DNA from: Cyanoderma ruficeps
Lineage: Eukaryota; Chordata; Aves; Passeriformes; Timaliidae
Length of the DNA stretch: 64,000 nt
Assembly (NCBI GenBank): GCA_008694505.1
Contig: VZDJ01007755.1
Location: forward strand, 216,644-280,643
Reading direction: 5' to 3'
The notes below the pieces were generated by a model. The model made no database searches. It saw only the letters and a program-made list of their open reading frames with translations, and had not been told where the DNA came from. The translations under genes and the position numbers were made by a program. Shown here one piece after another: positions 52,969 to 63,279 of this stretch. How positions within the stretch are numbered: position 1 is the first letter of the stretch; each line of letters begins with the position of its first letter.

Positions 52969-55948
52969 CCTTTAACTGACTGAACAGTGAATAATGTGTG
53001 CTGCTGTTACTGTAGAGAAAACAAAGGTTCATCCACACAACCGCTGTCTCACCTCAGCCCTCCTGTTAAAATGCTAGGTAGCATCACATTGTTATTGTTA
53101 TTATGTTCTGAAGAAAATGTAGCAGAGCTTTAACAAAAATAACAAAACCCAAAAAAAAAAAATTGTTCTTGTATATAAATAAGCTAAAACATTTAGAAGC
53201 ATTTTGTTTTGAATTTTTTAAACTCATCAGGGAATTTTTTTTTTAAAAACCAACAAATACTCCAAAAGGATATCAAAAATTGTTTATTGTAGTTTATTGC
53301 TGAACTATAATACAATTTCCATGCTGAAAGACAAAAACTCCCGATACTGAACTACTGGTTAATTCAAATCCTGCCTGAAGCATGGCACACAGTAATAATG
53401 ATGACAACATCTAGTCCAATAATACAAAAATCAATAGAATGCATTGAACTGCTATCCAAAGCAAATCTAGAATGTCATTTGGTTGATTATTAATTAAATT
53501 GGCACCTGCTAAACTAAATACAAATGAACTAAATACCAACAAACTTTATTTTACATGGAAAATTAAAAGGTTAGGTAACTATTATATGGAGCAAGAAAAG
53601 AAGTAGAGTTTATGATGTTACTAGCATAGAATCCTGAAATTTTTTATGCCTTAGGCTTTCAGATATTTAAAGGAAAGAAAAAGTGATTGTACAAATTGTA
53701 TAAATATAGCTTTTGAAAATGGTCTTTTAATTCTTATTGATCACAACCTTGGCATTCAAAGTCTAATTATACTAAAAAACTCTGCTATGCACCCAGTGTA
53801 CTCAGAAATCATTGCCTGAAATTAATCAACACTACAAGCCCGCCACTCTTAATTACAAAATGATCTTTGTAGTGCTTCTTACATCTTTTGTTGATGCTCT
53901 TAAAAATGACCTGACAAACCTCAAACCAAATCATAATTTCCAGGTGACATTTTTCTTGTATCATTTATGATACATGATGAAAGTGTTCCACAAAGCATTC
54001 AGGCAAATAATCAGAATGTAAGAATTCCCCTAGAAAGATATGTTTTGCTTCAAGTTTCTTAAAAAAATCTGAAAAACAATCTAGAAGTATTCCTTTCTAA
54101 TACCAGATTACTTACTTCTGAAAGACTTTTTCCAGTAAGTTATTTTTGAGCTCTCTTTGCAAGTTCAGGTTTTGAAGTTAATTTCTCCCACTCACTAATT
54201 GTACCACAGACTGTGGCTGCCTAAATAGTTACCTTAAAATGGTGTCTTGTGCTTTTTATGGAGATACCAACTGTGAAAGCTAGGACTACAACTTAAATAG
54301 GCAAATTTCCTTTCAGATGAGAAGCTTAAATCTGGTTTAATGTAGAGGTATTCCTGCTTACCTCATGATGAATAGGTGGAGTTGTTCCCTTCATCAATCT
54401 AATGTGTTTTATTTACTGATATAAATATCATATATAAATTATATAATAATTTATATAAATAAATAAACTGGCACTGAATGTTTAAAGTGTGATGAGTAAA
54501 GCTAATTTCAGGGGGTGCTGTTCAAATAGGACAATAAGTTCCATATGGCCTGTATAAAATAACTGAATTAGATCACACTTATCACCACAGTGTATTCACG
54601 TACATGCAGCAGCGCCACTGGGGTTTTTTGATGTTTTATTTTAGTCCAGGCACCAAAAGCTTTACTAATTTTCATCAGTATGTGAGAAAATGGAAAGCAA
54701 GTGAGCATAAAAATCTAGTTAAAAGAGTACACCAGATATGGAAAAATATTTTTATGAGCTATTTCAGAATTTCTGCCAGTAAGTATTGGAATTATTTCAT
54801 AATAATTTTGACACATTTTCTGGAAACATAAAATAATGTGGCCGTTAAGGGCCAAGGACCTAAGGAGAAATAGTAAAATGGTGGAAAACAATGAGTGCAA
54901 AATTTTTGAATTATATCTGGCAGAACCCAAATCATAGTCTAAAAAAAAATTTATTCTTGAGGTCACAGTTAATAGGCTTGGCTGAGACAGCAAATCAGTT
55001 GCCTCAGCTGTTTCCCAATCTGAAGATTTGCTCTTTGATTATACTTAAAAGGTAAATAAAAATGCAGTAACAAACATTTAGTTATGTTCACAACTACTTT
55101 TTCTACATTCAGCATTGAAGTACATTGAAGTAATCTCATTGCTCATCCTCTGGACTCACTGTCCACTCTGCTCCGGCTGCTGTAACACTATAAACTTGAA
55201 CAATTCCAGTGCAACCTCTTGTCAGGTATAGCATCATAATTGCACATTTTCATTAAAAAAAACCAAAACAAACCAAAAAAACCTTACAAACCCAATAAAA
55301 CAAAAAACCAAACCAAACCACAACAAAAAAACCCCCACAAACTTACTTTCAGCTCCCAGAGTCATTCAAGCTCTAGGACGTTCAATTTAATCTTCTGTAC
55401 AGGTGTTTCATATTTCTTATACACCCATTTTAAATATCCACTGAAGTAAGAAATGTTTCCCTCAATAGAAGATTATTTAGAAGACCAACACATTGTAAAT
55501 TCTCTTCCGAGTAGTCCAATAAAAAGTTGATGCAATAAACTTCTAGTTCTAAATTATGAATATCCTATGACAGGTGTGCCTTTACTTGCTGAATAAAAAA
55601 ACTAGATCATTTTAATTGATAACAATTGAGCCACAAAACTTCAACCACATTAACTACCCCAAATCCCTGGCTACTCAAAGTACTGTTTGCTGTGTCTTTG
55701 GATGATTAGTTGTAGAGAAGGCAGGTGCAAGTATAGTCTCCTCTTCAGATTTGGCAAAAAAAATTGTCAGTCTGGTAAGAGACCAACAAGATCCTTCACC
55801 TTTTCTTTTTTTAAGGTTTATCCAAGAAGCCTTGGAAAAGGCATTGCATAATCTCATCAAAACCCATACATTTTATCTGACTATTGTTCTAAAAGCAATA
55901 ATGAAATCCTTCTGCCTTCACAAAGATTTCTCAATCTTTAAACAATAA
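52969..55948. other. Unique A+T-rich DNA
   Basis: No gene or transposon is recognised. It includes an A+T-rich block at 54420-54475 and an A/C-rich tract at 55254-55340. Confidence 0.5.
55254..55340. repeat. A/C-rich low-complexity tract
   Basis: AACCAAA and CAAAC units over nearly 90 bases, with only a few T. It is the same style as the tracts near 39.2, 43.3 and 45.2 kb. Confidence 0.8.
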
Positions 55949-56830
55949 TTTCACAGAATGGGTGACTGGTTGGTTAGAGCATGGTGCTAATAAAGCCAAA
56001 GTTGTGGGTTTAATCCCTGCACAGGCCATTCACTCAAGAGTAGGACTTGATGATCCTTGTGGGTTCCTTCCAAACTAGGAAATTCTGTGAATCTGGTCCA
56101 AGCTTTCTCCTTAAGCAGGATCAGTAAAAAAGTTTTTCCTTATATTCAGATGTGCGTTACTTTCTCTTGTTGTCTCTTGTCCCATTCTTTGGAAACACCA
56201 AGAAGAGCATGGCTTCATCTTCTTGACACCCTCCTTCTGGGAGGAGATGAGGAGCCCGGAACTGAACACAGCACTCCAGACGCAACCTCACTAGGGCTGA
56301 GAGGAGGGGCAGGATCTCCTGGCAATGCTCTTCCTGATGTATCCCAGGGTACCACTGGCCTTCTTGGTCACAAAGGCGCTGCTGTCTCATGAACAGCTTG
56401 TTGTGCACCAGAACCCCCAGGTCCTTCTCCACTGAGCTGCTTTCCAGCAAGACAGCTCCCAGCCTGTACTGGTGCAAGGGGTTATTATCCCCCAGGTGCA
56501 GGACCCTGCATTTGCCTTTGTTGAGTTTCAGAATGTTCTGCTCTGCCCATCAGTCCAACCTGTCCAGGTCCTTCTGAAGGACAGCACAGCACTCTGGGGT
56601 ATTGTTCACTGCTCCCAGCTTTGTGTCAACAATGAAGCCCTTGAGGAAACATCTGCTACTTCATCCAAGTCACCGATGAATATGTTAAACAATACTGGCC
56701 CAATATAGGGGGACACTACTTGTGACAGACCTCCAACTAGATGCCGTGCCACTGATTACAACCCTCTGGGATCTGCTGTTCAGTCAGGTCTCAACCCACT
56801 TCACTGTTCACCTCCCTTTCTTCTTCCTCT
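55949..56830 (-). mobile_element. CR1 LINE fragment, reverse, interrupted by a SINE
   Basis: TTTCACAGAAT at 55949-55959 is the complement of the CR1 3' end. The copy resumes at 56091 with ATCTGGTCC and CTTAAGCAGGATCA and continues through AAGTTTTTCCTTATATTCAGATG, GAGCCCGGAACTGAACACAG, CCCCAGGTCCTTCTCC and GTGCAGGACCCTGCATTTGCC into ORF2 read backward, fading near 56830. The gap between the two parts is the SINE. The copy is better preserved than the other CR1 pieces. Open frames here on both strands are not host genes. Confidence 0.9.
55960..56090 (+). mobile_element. tRNA-Ile-derived SINE with CR1-like tail (TguSINE1-like)
   Basis: The head matches tRNA-Ile(AAT): GGTTGGTTAGAGCATGGTGC, then TAATAA around the anticodon position, then GGGTTTAATCCC as the B box and GGCCA near the former 3' end. 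The A box is worn (TGACTGGTTGG). After the tRNA part comes a CR1-type tail (GATGATCCTTGTGGGTTCC, then AATTCTGTGA). A tRNA-Ile head with a CR1 tail is the known layout of the songbird TguSINE1, mobilised by CR1 enzymes. It is a retroposed copy, not a functional tRNA gene. Confidence 0.85.
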
Positions 56831-56896
56831 AACTCTCTTCTCACAGAACATAACATCAAATGGGTTTAAAAGCTTTCTGTGTTTAATGGACTAAGT

Positions 56897-57466
56897 CTAT
56901 GCTGTGATAAGTGATGTTATGTTGTATTTACTCTTTGGCCAATTTCCCTTAATTTTCTGTATTTTGCCAGTAAACTTCCATATATTTTTACCTTTGGAGA
57001 ATATTTGGTTGGAATTTGCTCCGTTGCTCCCAGAGCAAAAGAACATTGATTTAGGCCTAAGTTTGAGTGACTGGGGTGTAACAAGAGTTACTGACATTAA
57101 ACCAAAAAAGCTGTTCAAAGTGGTTTCTAAATACATGCTGGGCTCTTGACCATGGAATAATTTAAAATTACTTGCATATTGTTCTGATATTCTTGTATTA
57201 CCACAAGTATTTTGTTGATTTTCTCCATGTTTTTTACTCAAAGAATGCCTCTGAAGCCTACTCAGAAAAGTTTTCTTAAATCTTGTGTCACTGATAACCT
57301 GCAAAATTCTTTCAAACATCTGTTTTAGTGGTTTTACCTGTTTTGGTTGCTCAGAAGAGACAGCAGCAGGCTTTCTATCACATATATGTGATAGATAGGA
57401 CAACAAATGAAAGGTGGGTAATTTTAACAGAAAACATGGAACAACAAAGAAAGAAAAGGCTGCCAT
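56897..57466 (-). CDS. Candidate coding frame, product unknown
   Basis: A 189-codon open frame on the minus strand next to, but apparently outside, the CR1 copy. Its composition is ordinary and mixed, with segments such as KPLKQMFERILQVISDTRF and LKLRPKSMFFCSG. Donor-like sites are CCAAAACAG|GTAAAA near 57345 and CTCCAAAG|GTAAAA near 56990; an acceptor-like TGTGATAG lies near 57375. No family is recognised and no partner exon joins it convincingly. By rough calculation a run this long is expected well under once per window by chance, so it may be a degraded gene, an old transposon or luck. Confidence 0.2.
   Translation of the reverse strand: MAAFSFFVVPCFLLKLPTFHLLSYLSHICDRKPAAVSSEQPKQVKPLKQMFERILQVISDTRFKKTFLSRLQRHSLSKKHGENQQNTCGNTRISEQYASNFKLFHGQEPSMYLETTLNSFFGLMSVTLVTPQSLKLRPKSMFFCSGSNGANSNQIFSKGKNIWKFTGKIQKIKGNWPKSKYNITSLITA
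57375..57394. repeat. 20-bp perfect palindrome
   Basis: CTATCACATATATGTGATAG equals its reverse complement. It lies inside the open frame at 56897-57466. It could form a small hairpin; a role is not evident. Confidence 0.85.
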
Positions 57467-59520
57467 CTGGAAAGACTGTTAGATCTTTGAAACCTAAATC
57501 CTTTTTAATTTCATTATAAATATGACTGTTGTTTTTGGGGGAATAAACTTACGTGAGATTTGGCCGAAAATTACTGTTATCTGAAGGCACGTGGCTGTCT
57601 AGAGTTGCTTGATCATTCTGACGTGCTTAATTCTAGTGTGCTTCAACTTTCTCATTTAAATATATCTTCCCATCAATCATTAGTGCTTTCCTTCCTGGGT
57701 CATTGAGAGCATAATTCTTCATTGTGTCAGCTGAAGGTGTGCTGACCTACTTTTCCTGGTTAATTTCAAGGGTAGGATCAGATGTTCCATTGCTTTAGTA
57801 ATTGATCTAACGATAGATCTTTACTAGAGCACCCATGACATGGTCTGAGGGGTATTCCAGGCATCACTGACTTCAAGGTCATGACGGAAATGAAAAATTC
57901 TCCAATCAATTAGGTAACTTGGCTGCATAGTTTGTTCTTGGAAATAATTCTCCTATAAACATAATGCTTTTCTTTGATAAAAACTGGGGTTTAATGCAGA
58001 GGATCATGTGAAAGTTGCTGCTACCTTTTGGTGTGTAGTACTTTTAATGTTAGTAGCCCCTTAGCCATTTTAATTTTACATTATTGTGCAAGTGCAAAGA
58101 CACAGTCATAAGGGACAAAGTGTCAAGCCCAAAAGATATAAAGGTGCTAAAAAAAAAAAAAAGAAAAAAAAAAGAATTATCAGTGACAGCAAAAGCAATA
58201 GTTCACTGTAGAAGGTGCGAAGAAACAATTTCAAACAATATAATCTCTCAGGATCAGACTTCTAAACTTCTAAAGGAGGAGATACTATTCAGTTCTTTCA
58301 CACTTTCTTCCTCTGGCACACCACAAAATTTGATTTTTTCAGGTTGGACTCTGCAGTGTGGTTTCATAAAGTGTAACTTCAAATGTGCACAGTCCCACAG
58401 GTAGAGGATACGCACATCTACCAGGCAACCTTCAGATCTGCCTGGATTTTTACAATGGTCTCATATTATTACCAGAAGGGGGAAATATCTCTCCAGTACA
58501 TGACTATAACCTGCACAATAACATTCTCATAAAGACATAGATAATATACAAGTAAAATGCAAAGTGAGATGTATTTTGATAGCTTCTGAAATGTATAGAT
58601 ATTTACCTGTTGATTATCCCCTATTTTCTATTATTCCAGATAATGCACATAATGCAGTCATGGAAAAGACTGAATTCATGCAGTGTCTAAATTAAAAATA
58701 AATAGCAAAATTCACACAGATAAATACTTTTAGCAGTTCTTTTCCTGTATTAGTTGGCCTGTTTTGGAAAAAGTTTAGATTTAATGCCTGTATAAACTGG
58801 TGCCATATTTCAGCTGTGAAAACATTGTTGGCTGAACAATAATTAAATCTAATAATATTTTCTTTATTTAAATCCTTTTATAGAATATAAATATATATTT
58901 GTGTCTGTACATATCCACTATATATATTTGCCAAAAATGGTACAGTTTACTTAATGAACATTTTTTATTAAAACTCATAATGAAAAAATATTTTTAGACG
59001 TCTACTGTAAAAATTCAAAATAAAAGTTTATATTTTCAGAAATATATTCAGGATGTTTGCTTTTGAATATAGTATTAAAATTATTATGCAATGTATTCGA
59101 AACCAAAACAATTTCAAGTTTCTACAAGTTTTGTTCATGCAGTCTGTTAATGGAAACAAAAGCTATGTCATATGTAACCAATCAAAATAACTCAAGTTTC
59201 TTATACTTACAATATGATAATCCCCACAATCAGTTCACAGACAATCCTGTGGTTGAAATACAGTCACATAAAATTTGGTTGAATAAAACAAACATGACAT
59301 AACAAAAGAAAGCTAAATTTAGTATGGAGTGCTTCATCTAGTACATTTGAAATAGATTGCATTATGAACATATGATTATGAATAAGAAATATTTCTGGTT
59401 GATATATATTTATGTTTTGTGATGTCATTATAAGATACTCAGAGGTTTCTTATGGTAGACACTAATGAACAACTTCAATGAGACAATTACCTTACACTTT
59501 ATTGAGAATTTAAGAAACAA
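57467..59520. other. A+T-rich DNA, no supported gene
   Basis: No transposon is recognised. Around 58190-58450 both strands carry open frames of 50-75 codons, the plus one ending at a CACAG|GTAGAG donor-like site, but neither joins to a partner. A poly-A tract with one G lies at 58149-58173. Confidence 0.4.
59498..59503 (-). terminator. AATAAA after the 59.5-59.9 kb frame
   Basis: A canonical poly(A) hexamer on the minus strand, close behind the stop codon of the candidate exon. Such hexamers are frequent in A+T-rich DNA, so the support is weak. Confidence 0.25.
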
Positions 59521-59902
59521 TATCAACCACCACCCAAAAGACAGACACCTGTCAGCAGTCTTAGAGCATTTGTAGAGATTTTCTGGGGACTGACAAAAAG
59601 GACATGAATTTCTGCAACATTTTGCTGTGCACAACTCTCTGAGAGAAATAGAGAAAATGAAACAGAGGGATTGCCAGGGACAGGAAAAGCTCTGGAAATG
59701 ATAGCCCTGAGAAAGAATAATGGAGAATGATTTACGGCAGTGGAAATAGAAAAAACAACAGTAATGGTTTTTAAAGAGGTCGTTTCTGGTTTTGTGATTC
59801 CTACAGTATCTAAAGAAACAGTTTTTATATCTAAGGACCCAGATCCACGAAGAGTGAATGAGTTCTCCAAAGAAAGATCTGTCTTCACTGTATTATCCCC
59901 AC
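59521..59902 (-). CDS. Candidate terminal exon, product unknown
   Basis: A minus-strand frame of about 125 codons follows an acceptor-like TAATTGTTATTCCAG near 59903-59917. It reads GDNTVKTDLSLENSFTLRGS at its start and stops at a TGA (59521-59523). An AATAAA lies about 20 bases further on, at 59498-59503. Only one of the three frames after the acceptor is open, and it needs two bases from the preceding exon, so it does not join in frame to the phase-0 exons at 60.8-63.3 kb. The opposite strand is also largely open here, with one TGA. I cannot tell a real exon from chance. Confidence 0.2.
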
Positions 59903-60292
59903 TGGAATAACAATTAATACTGATAATTTTGCTAGTTGCTCAAGTTAAGTCATGTAATTTTGTAGATGAAAACATTGCCTGCAAAATTATTCATGTGTAT
60001 AGAGTTATACTACTTCTATACTTTTACAGAAATTGCAGATGATGAACATCCAGACTGTTTTTAAAAAATCTCCTATAAAGAGCAAACTTTCTTCCTTATA
60101 GCTGCAGGTGAAGCAATCATAGTTCATTTTATGTAGAACATAAAATAATTCCTATTTAGTTTACTTCCAAAAAGTATAGAACAGATGATACAAGATCTTA
60201 ACATGCACTTTCTGTAATTCAGAATTACTAAATATCTGATAAATTTTAGCATGAATTATGTTTGGACCTCTATAGCAACTGAGTAGAAAAAT
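59903..60292. other. A+T-rich spacer
   Basis: Nothing recognised between the candidate frame and the CR1 fragment. Confidence 0.5.
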
Positions 60293-60452
60293 TGGAGAAT
60301 CATGAAATGGTTGAGGTTGGAAGAGCCCCCTGGACCAATCCCCATCCTCACAGTCTCAGCTAGAGCAGACTGCCCAGGACAGTCAGGAGGAGACTCAACA
60401 TCTCTGGGCAGCCTGCTTCCCTGTTTGACCACCCTGTTGGTAACTGACCAAC
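60293..60452 (-). mobile_element. CR1 LINE 3' fragment, reverse
   Basis: GAATCATGAAATGGTTGAGG, TTGGAAGAGCCCCCTGG, AGAGCAGACTGCCCAGGAC and CATCTCTGGGCAGCCTGC follow the complement of the CR1 3' UTR. The fragment fades into unique DNA near 60452. Confidence 0.88.
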
Positions 60453-60705
60453 CAGACTTTGTCTTTGCATTAATGATCAAGTATTTCAACAGAACAAAAG
60501 GAAAAAAATAGCACAGGGAGACATAAAAATAATACACACACCCCCCACCTGTAAACAATGTATATGTTTTTAAAATTCCTTAAATACATTGAACAACATA
60601 ACCAAAAATAAAGCATTTTTACTTCACTAATGAATGTCTAAATGTTTTCTTAGCAGTTAGCAAGGGGACCTTACTAGCTTTAAAGTATTTGCATTTTATG
60701 ATTTT

Positions 60706-60711
60706 TTTAAT
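60706..60711 (-). terminator. Possible poly(A) signal for the minus-strand gene
   Basis: ATTAAA on the minus strand about 130 bases after the stop codon of the gene at 60842-63279. It is the nearest accepted variant hexamer that I find downstream. A short 3' UTR would result, and a more distant signal is possible. Confidence 0.3.
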
Positions 60712-60841
60712 ACTGTCAAATAGATCTTACCTGAGAAGTTAAGATACCTTCAAATACACATCATTATTGATAGCACTGCTAATACCATTGAAATAAACCT
60801 AGAAGATGTCAAACAATAGTTCTGGAAACTAAACTGTACTT

Positions 60842-63279
60842 TTACACATCAACAATATGACGTAGTGAAGCAGCCAGAAAATGGGGATCCATGAGGAGTG
60901 GTGGTAAAACTAGGATTCTCAGCTTGTCTGAAGTCACAAAGTGTGCTTCTTCAGTATCTCTCCTTGGCCACTGCAAATGCAAGAGAAATTTAGTTTTCTT
61001 AACATAGTCACCAGATTTTGTGTCAACAAATCACAGCAATATATCGCTCCCATCAGTCATGGCTGTGACTGGACTCAGTATCAGTTTCCACCCATGTGCC
61101 ACTAAGGACCTCTTTGAAGTCTGTATTACTCCTATGCAGTCATTAGAAGTGTTACAAATTTTTGCCTCAGTCCATGCAGATGAGGATGCAGTGGACAATT
61201 TTCCACAAAATGCCACTTACTGAATGCGGTAAGTGTATACGAAGACAATGAAAAGAACTAAGAACTTCCTTCCCATCAGAACGTTTTGATGTCTTCAGTT
61301 GACAGGGAGGATGGCCTTCCAGAAATTTCCTTGAATCTCTGCCTAGAAGCATCACTTTCATCTTATGTTTATCATGAGCCAACCGCTTTCTCTCAGACTG
61401 TATATATCTTCCAGGCACTTCAATATAGTTATAAAACTGACACAAATCAGACTTTTAGAAATAAGAATAGTTTAAAATATATTTTTGAATATTTAAGGAA
61501 TGCATCAAACAGAAAGGGGTGGGGGGAATGGAAGGAGAAACATGTTCTGGTAAAGTTGGTGGGATAAAACATTTAGCCATCACAATTTTTTTATTACAGT
61601 AAGTACCTCTTGCTGGTTTATTGGTGGGTATATACTTTTAAAATTAGGCAGTGCCAAAGGCACTATGTTTGTGCTCTTTGAAGTTGATACAACCAGATAT
61701 AGTAGACCTTATGTTAGAAATAAAATATTTTTGCAGGAGAAACTGCTGATAGCCAAAGAGATTTCAGTCTTCACATCCTGATTCAAGCTTTCTGGTGTAA
61801 CCATCAACTTGTACAATTCTCATTGTTTATTTCAGTGTATACCTTCACAGTTTTCTTTAAAAATATATGAAGACATTACTGAGGATCTGATTCAATAAAA
61901 AGTATGTCCAGACCTCCATGCCCTGGAAGCTCAAACAATGCTGCAAAAGCTGCAGAAATGGGACATATTTTCTATTGAATTGGGTACTGAGAATGCTCAT
62001 AAGTTTTTTGTATTGATTTTTGTAACAGCCAGCAGTAAAAGACACAGACAATATTAGCTTCATCCACTACAGGCCTGTGGATTTCACTTTCTGCATGCAA
62101 CAGGACATGGAGTGAAAACAGACAGCGACCAATTTAAAACAAGAGTGCAGGGTAAATTTTTTTCAGCATAAAATCAAAAGTGTAGCTTACTATAGTGAAA
62201 GCATTTTCAAAATAAGCACCTTACTATGATTAACAAATGATTAGGCAACACTCAAATGTGGCCATAACTGCACTTTTTAAATGCTTCTATCTAATATTAA
62301 CATTATATACTAATATTTGCAGCTTATATAAAGAGACTAGAGCCCTGAATTACAAAAATAAGCAGGGCATTACAAAAAAATTGAAAAAAAATTATTTGAA
62401 CAAAAACCTCAATCATTCAAAAACTAAAATCTTAACTTTCTCAGCCCTTTAACAATTATTATTCTACCTAAACTCTTTTGGGATGTTTTTATGCAAGATA
62501 GACAAGACTACAGTAGCTGTTCTTTTCCCTCAATTGCAGTAGCTTTCTGCTAACAGCAGCAACTAACCCATCCACGTTTTCAGCCTACAAGAAGACACGA
62601 AACCTGTGTTGCAGCAATCAGAAACCCAAGTAATTTGCTGCAAAGCTACACAGAGTTTAGTCATCTTCTAAGTTAACCTGTGAGCACCAGCTGCCCATTC
62701 CCAGCCTACTCCATGTTCTGGTTTCAAAACCACAGCTGCCCCTAAAAAATGATCAAAATGATGCCTTGTGCAGAAATTAATTTAAACATTTAAACATTTC
62801 AATTTGATCAGCATCAGTGGTAAGGCCTATGGATATGGTTCCTGCCATTCTAAACTGGACCAGGAAGGTGGGTGATGTGCTTTGTTACCTCCCAATGAGC
62901 CTCGTACAATGTAGAGACTGGAAGAACCCTGAATGTGAACAGGGTTGTGAAAACTTAGAGAACTTGATTTCAGGTGAATATTTCTGATTTCCTGTATATG
63001 TTGCTAAAAGGCACTGAGTCTAACACTGGGACTGTATAACAGTTTCATATTTTTAAGAATTACAAAGTTGGTCTGAGATTCATACTATGGAATGTGAGAA
63101 AATAATAAAATGTCAACAACCACCCCCCTCCCACCCCGCAATACAAAATCAAAACTACCTTAGGCAGACTGAAATCCCGTTTCCCTTTTCTAAAATAGAC
63201 CCCAGTAGGATAAACAAGCAATTCAGTTTTCATCCAATACAAGGAACTTCTCCTTTGATATAATTGCATGAAATCCTTC
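60842..63279 (-). CDS. 3' part of an unidentified protein-coding gene, three exons
   Basis: Three minus-strand exons join in frame. Exon 63159-63279 (121 bp) follows TTTTTCTCTTTTACAG and ends AAG|GTAGTT; it reads KDFMQLYQRRSSLYWMKTEL and on to KRDFSLPK. Exon 61221-61436 (216 bp, exactly 72 codons) follows GATTTGTGTCAG and ends TTCA|GTAAGT; it reads from FYNYIEVPGRYIQSERKR to RIHLPHS. Exon 60842-60970 (129 bp) follows TTTCTCTTGCATTTGCAG and reads WPRRDTEEAHFVTSDKLR to RHIVDV, then TAA. Introns are 1722 and 250 bp. The junctions 63159/61436 and 61221/60970 are both phase 0. The encoded C-terminus (about 154 residues) is basic, without a membrane segment or a motif I can name. The 5' part lies beyond the window. 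Coding status rests on splice sites, phase and composition; I do not recognise the family. Confidence 0.65.

Noticed and set aside
55966..56035. tRNA-Ile gene
   Set aside because: The A box and acceptor stem are degraded and a CR1-like tail follows, so it is a SINE head and not a tRNA gene.
56057..56708. Open frames on both strands near 56.1-56.7 kb
   Set aside because: They lie within a reverse CR1 copy.
58084..58404. Plus-strand 106-codon frame with a lysine-rich start
   Set aside because: The start lies in a poly-A tract, the opposite strand is also open, and no exon joins it in frame.
60256..60558. Minus- and plus-strand frames around 60.3-60.5 kb
   Set aside because: They overlap a CR1 3' fragment and A/C-rich sequence and have no splice partner.
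61020..61223. Plus-strand 67-codon frame next to a GCG|GTAAGT donor-like site
   Set aside because: The frame stops before the donor. The minus-strand exon at 61221-61436 explains the region better, with phase agreement to two other exons.
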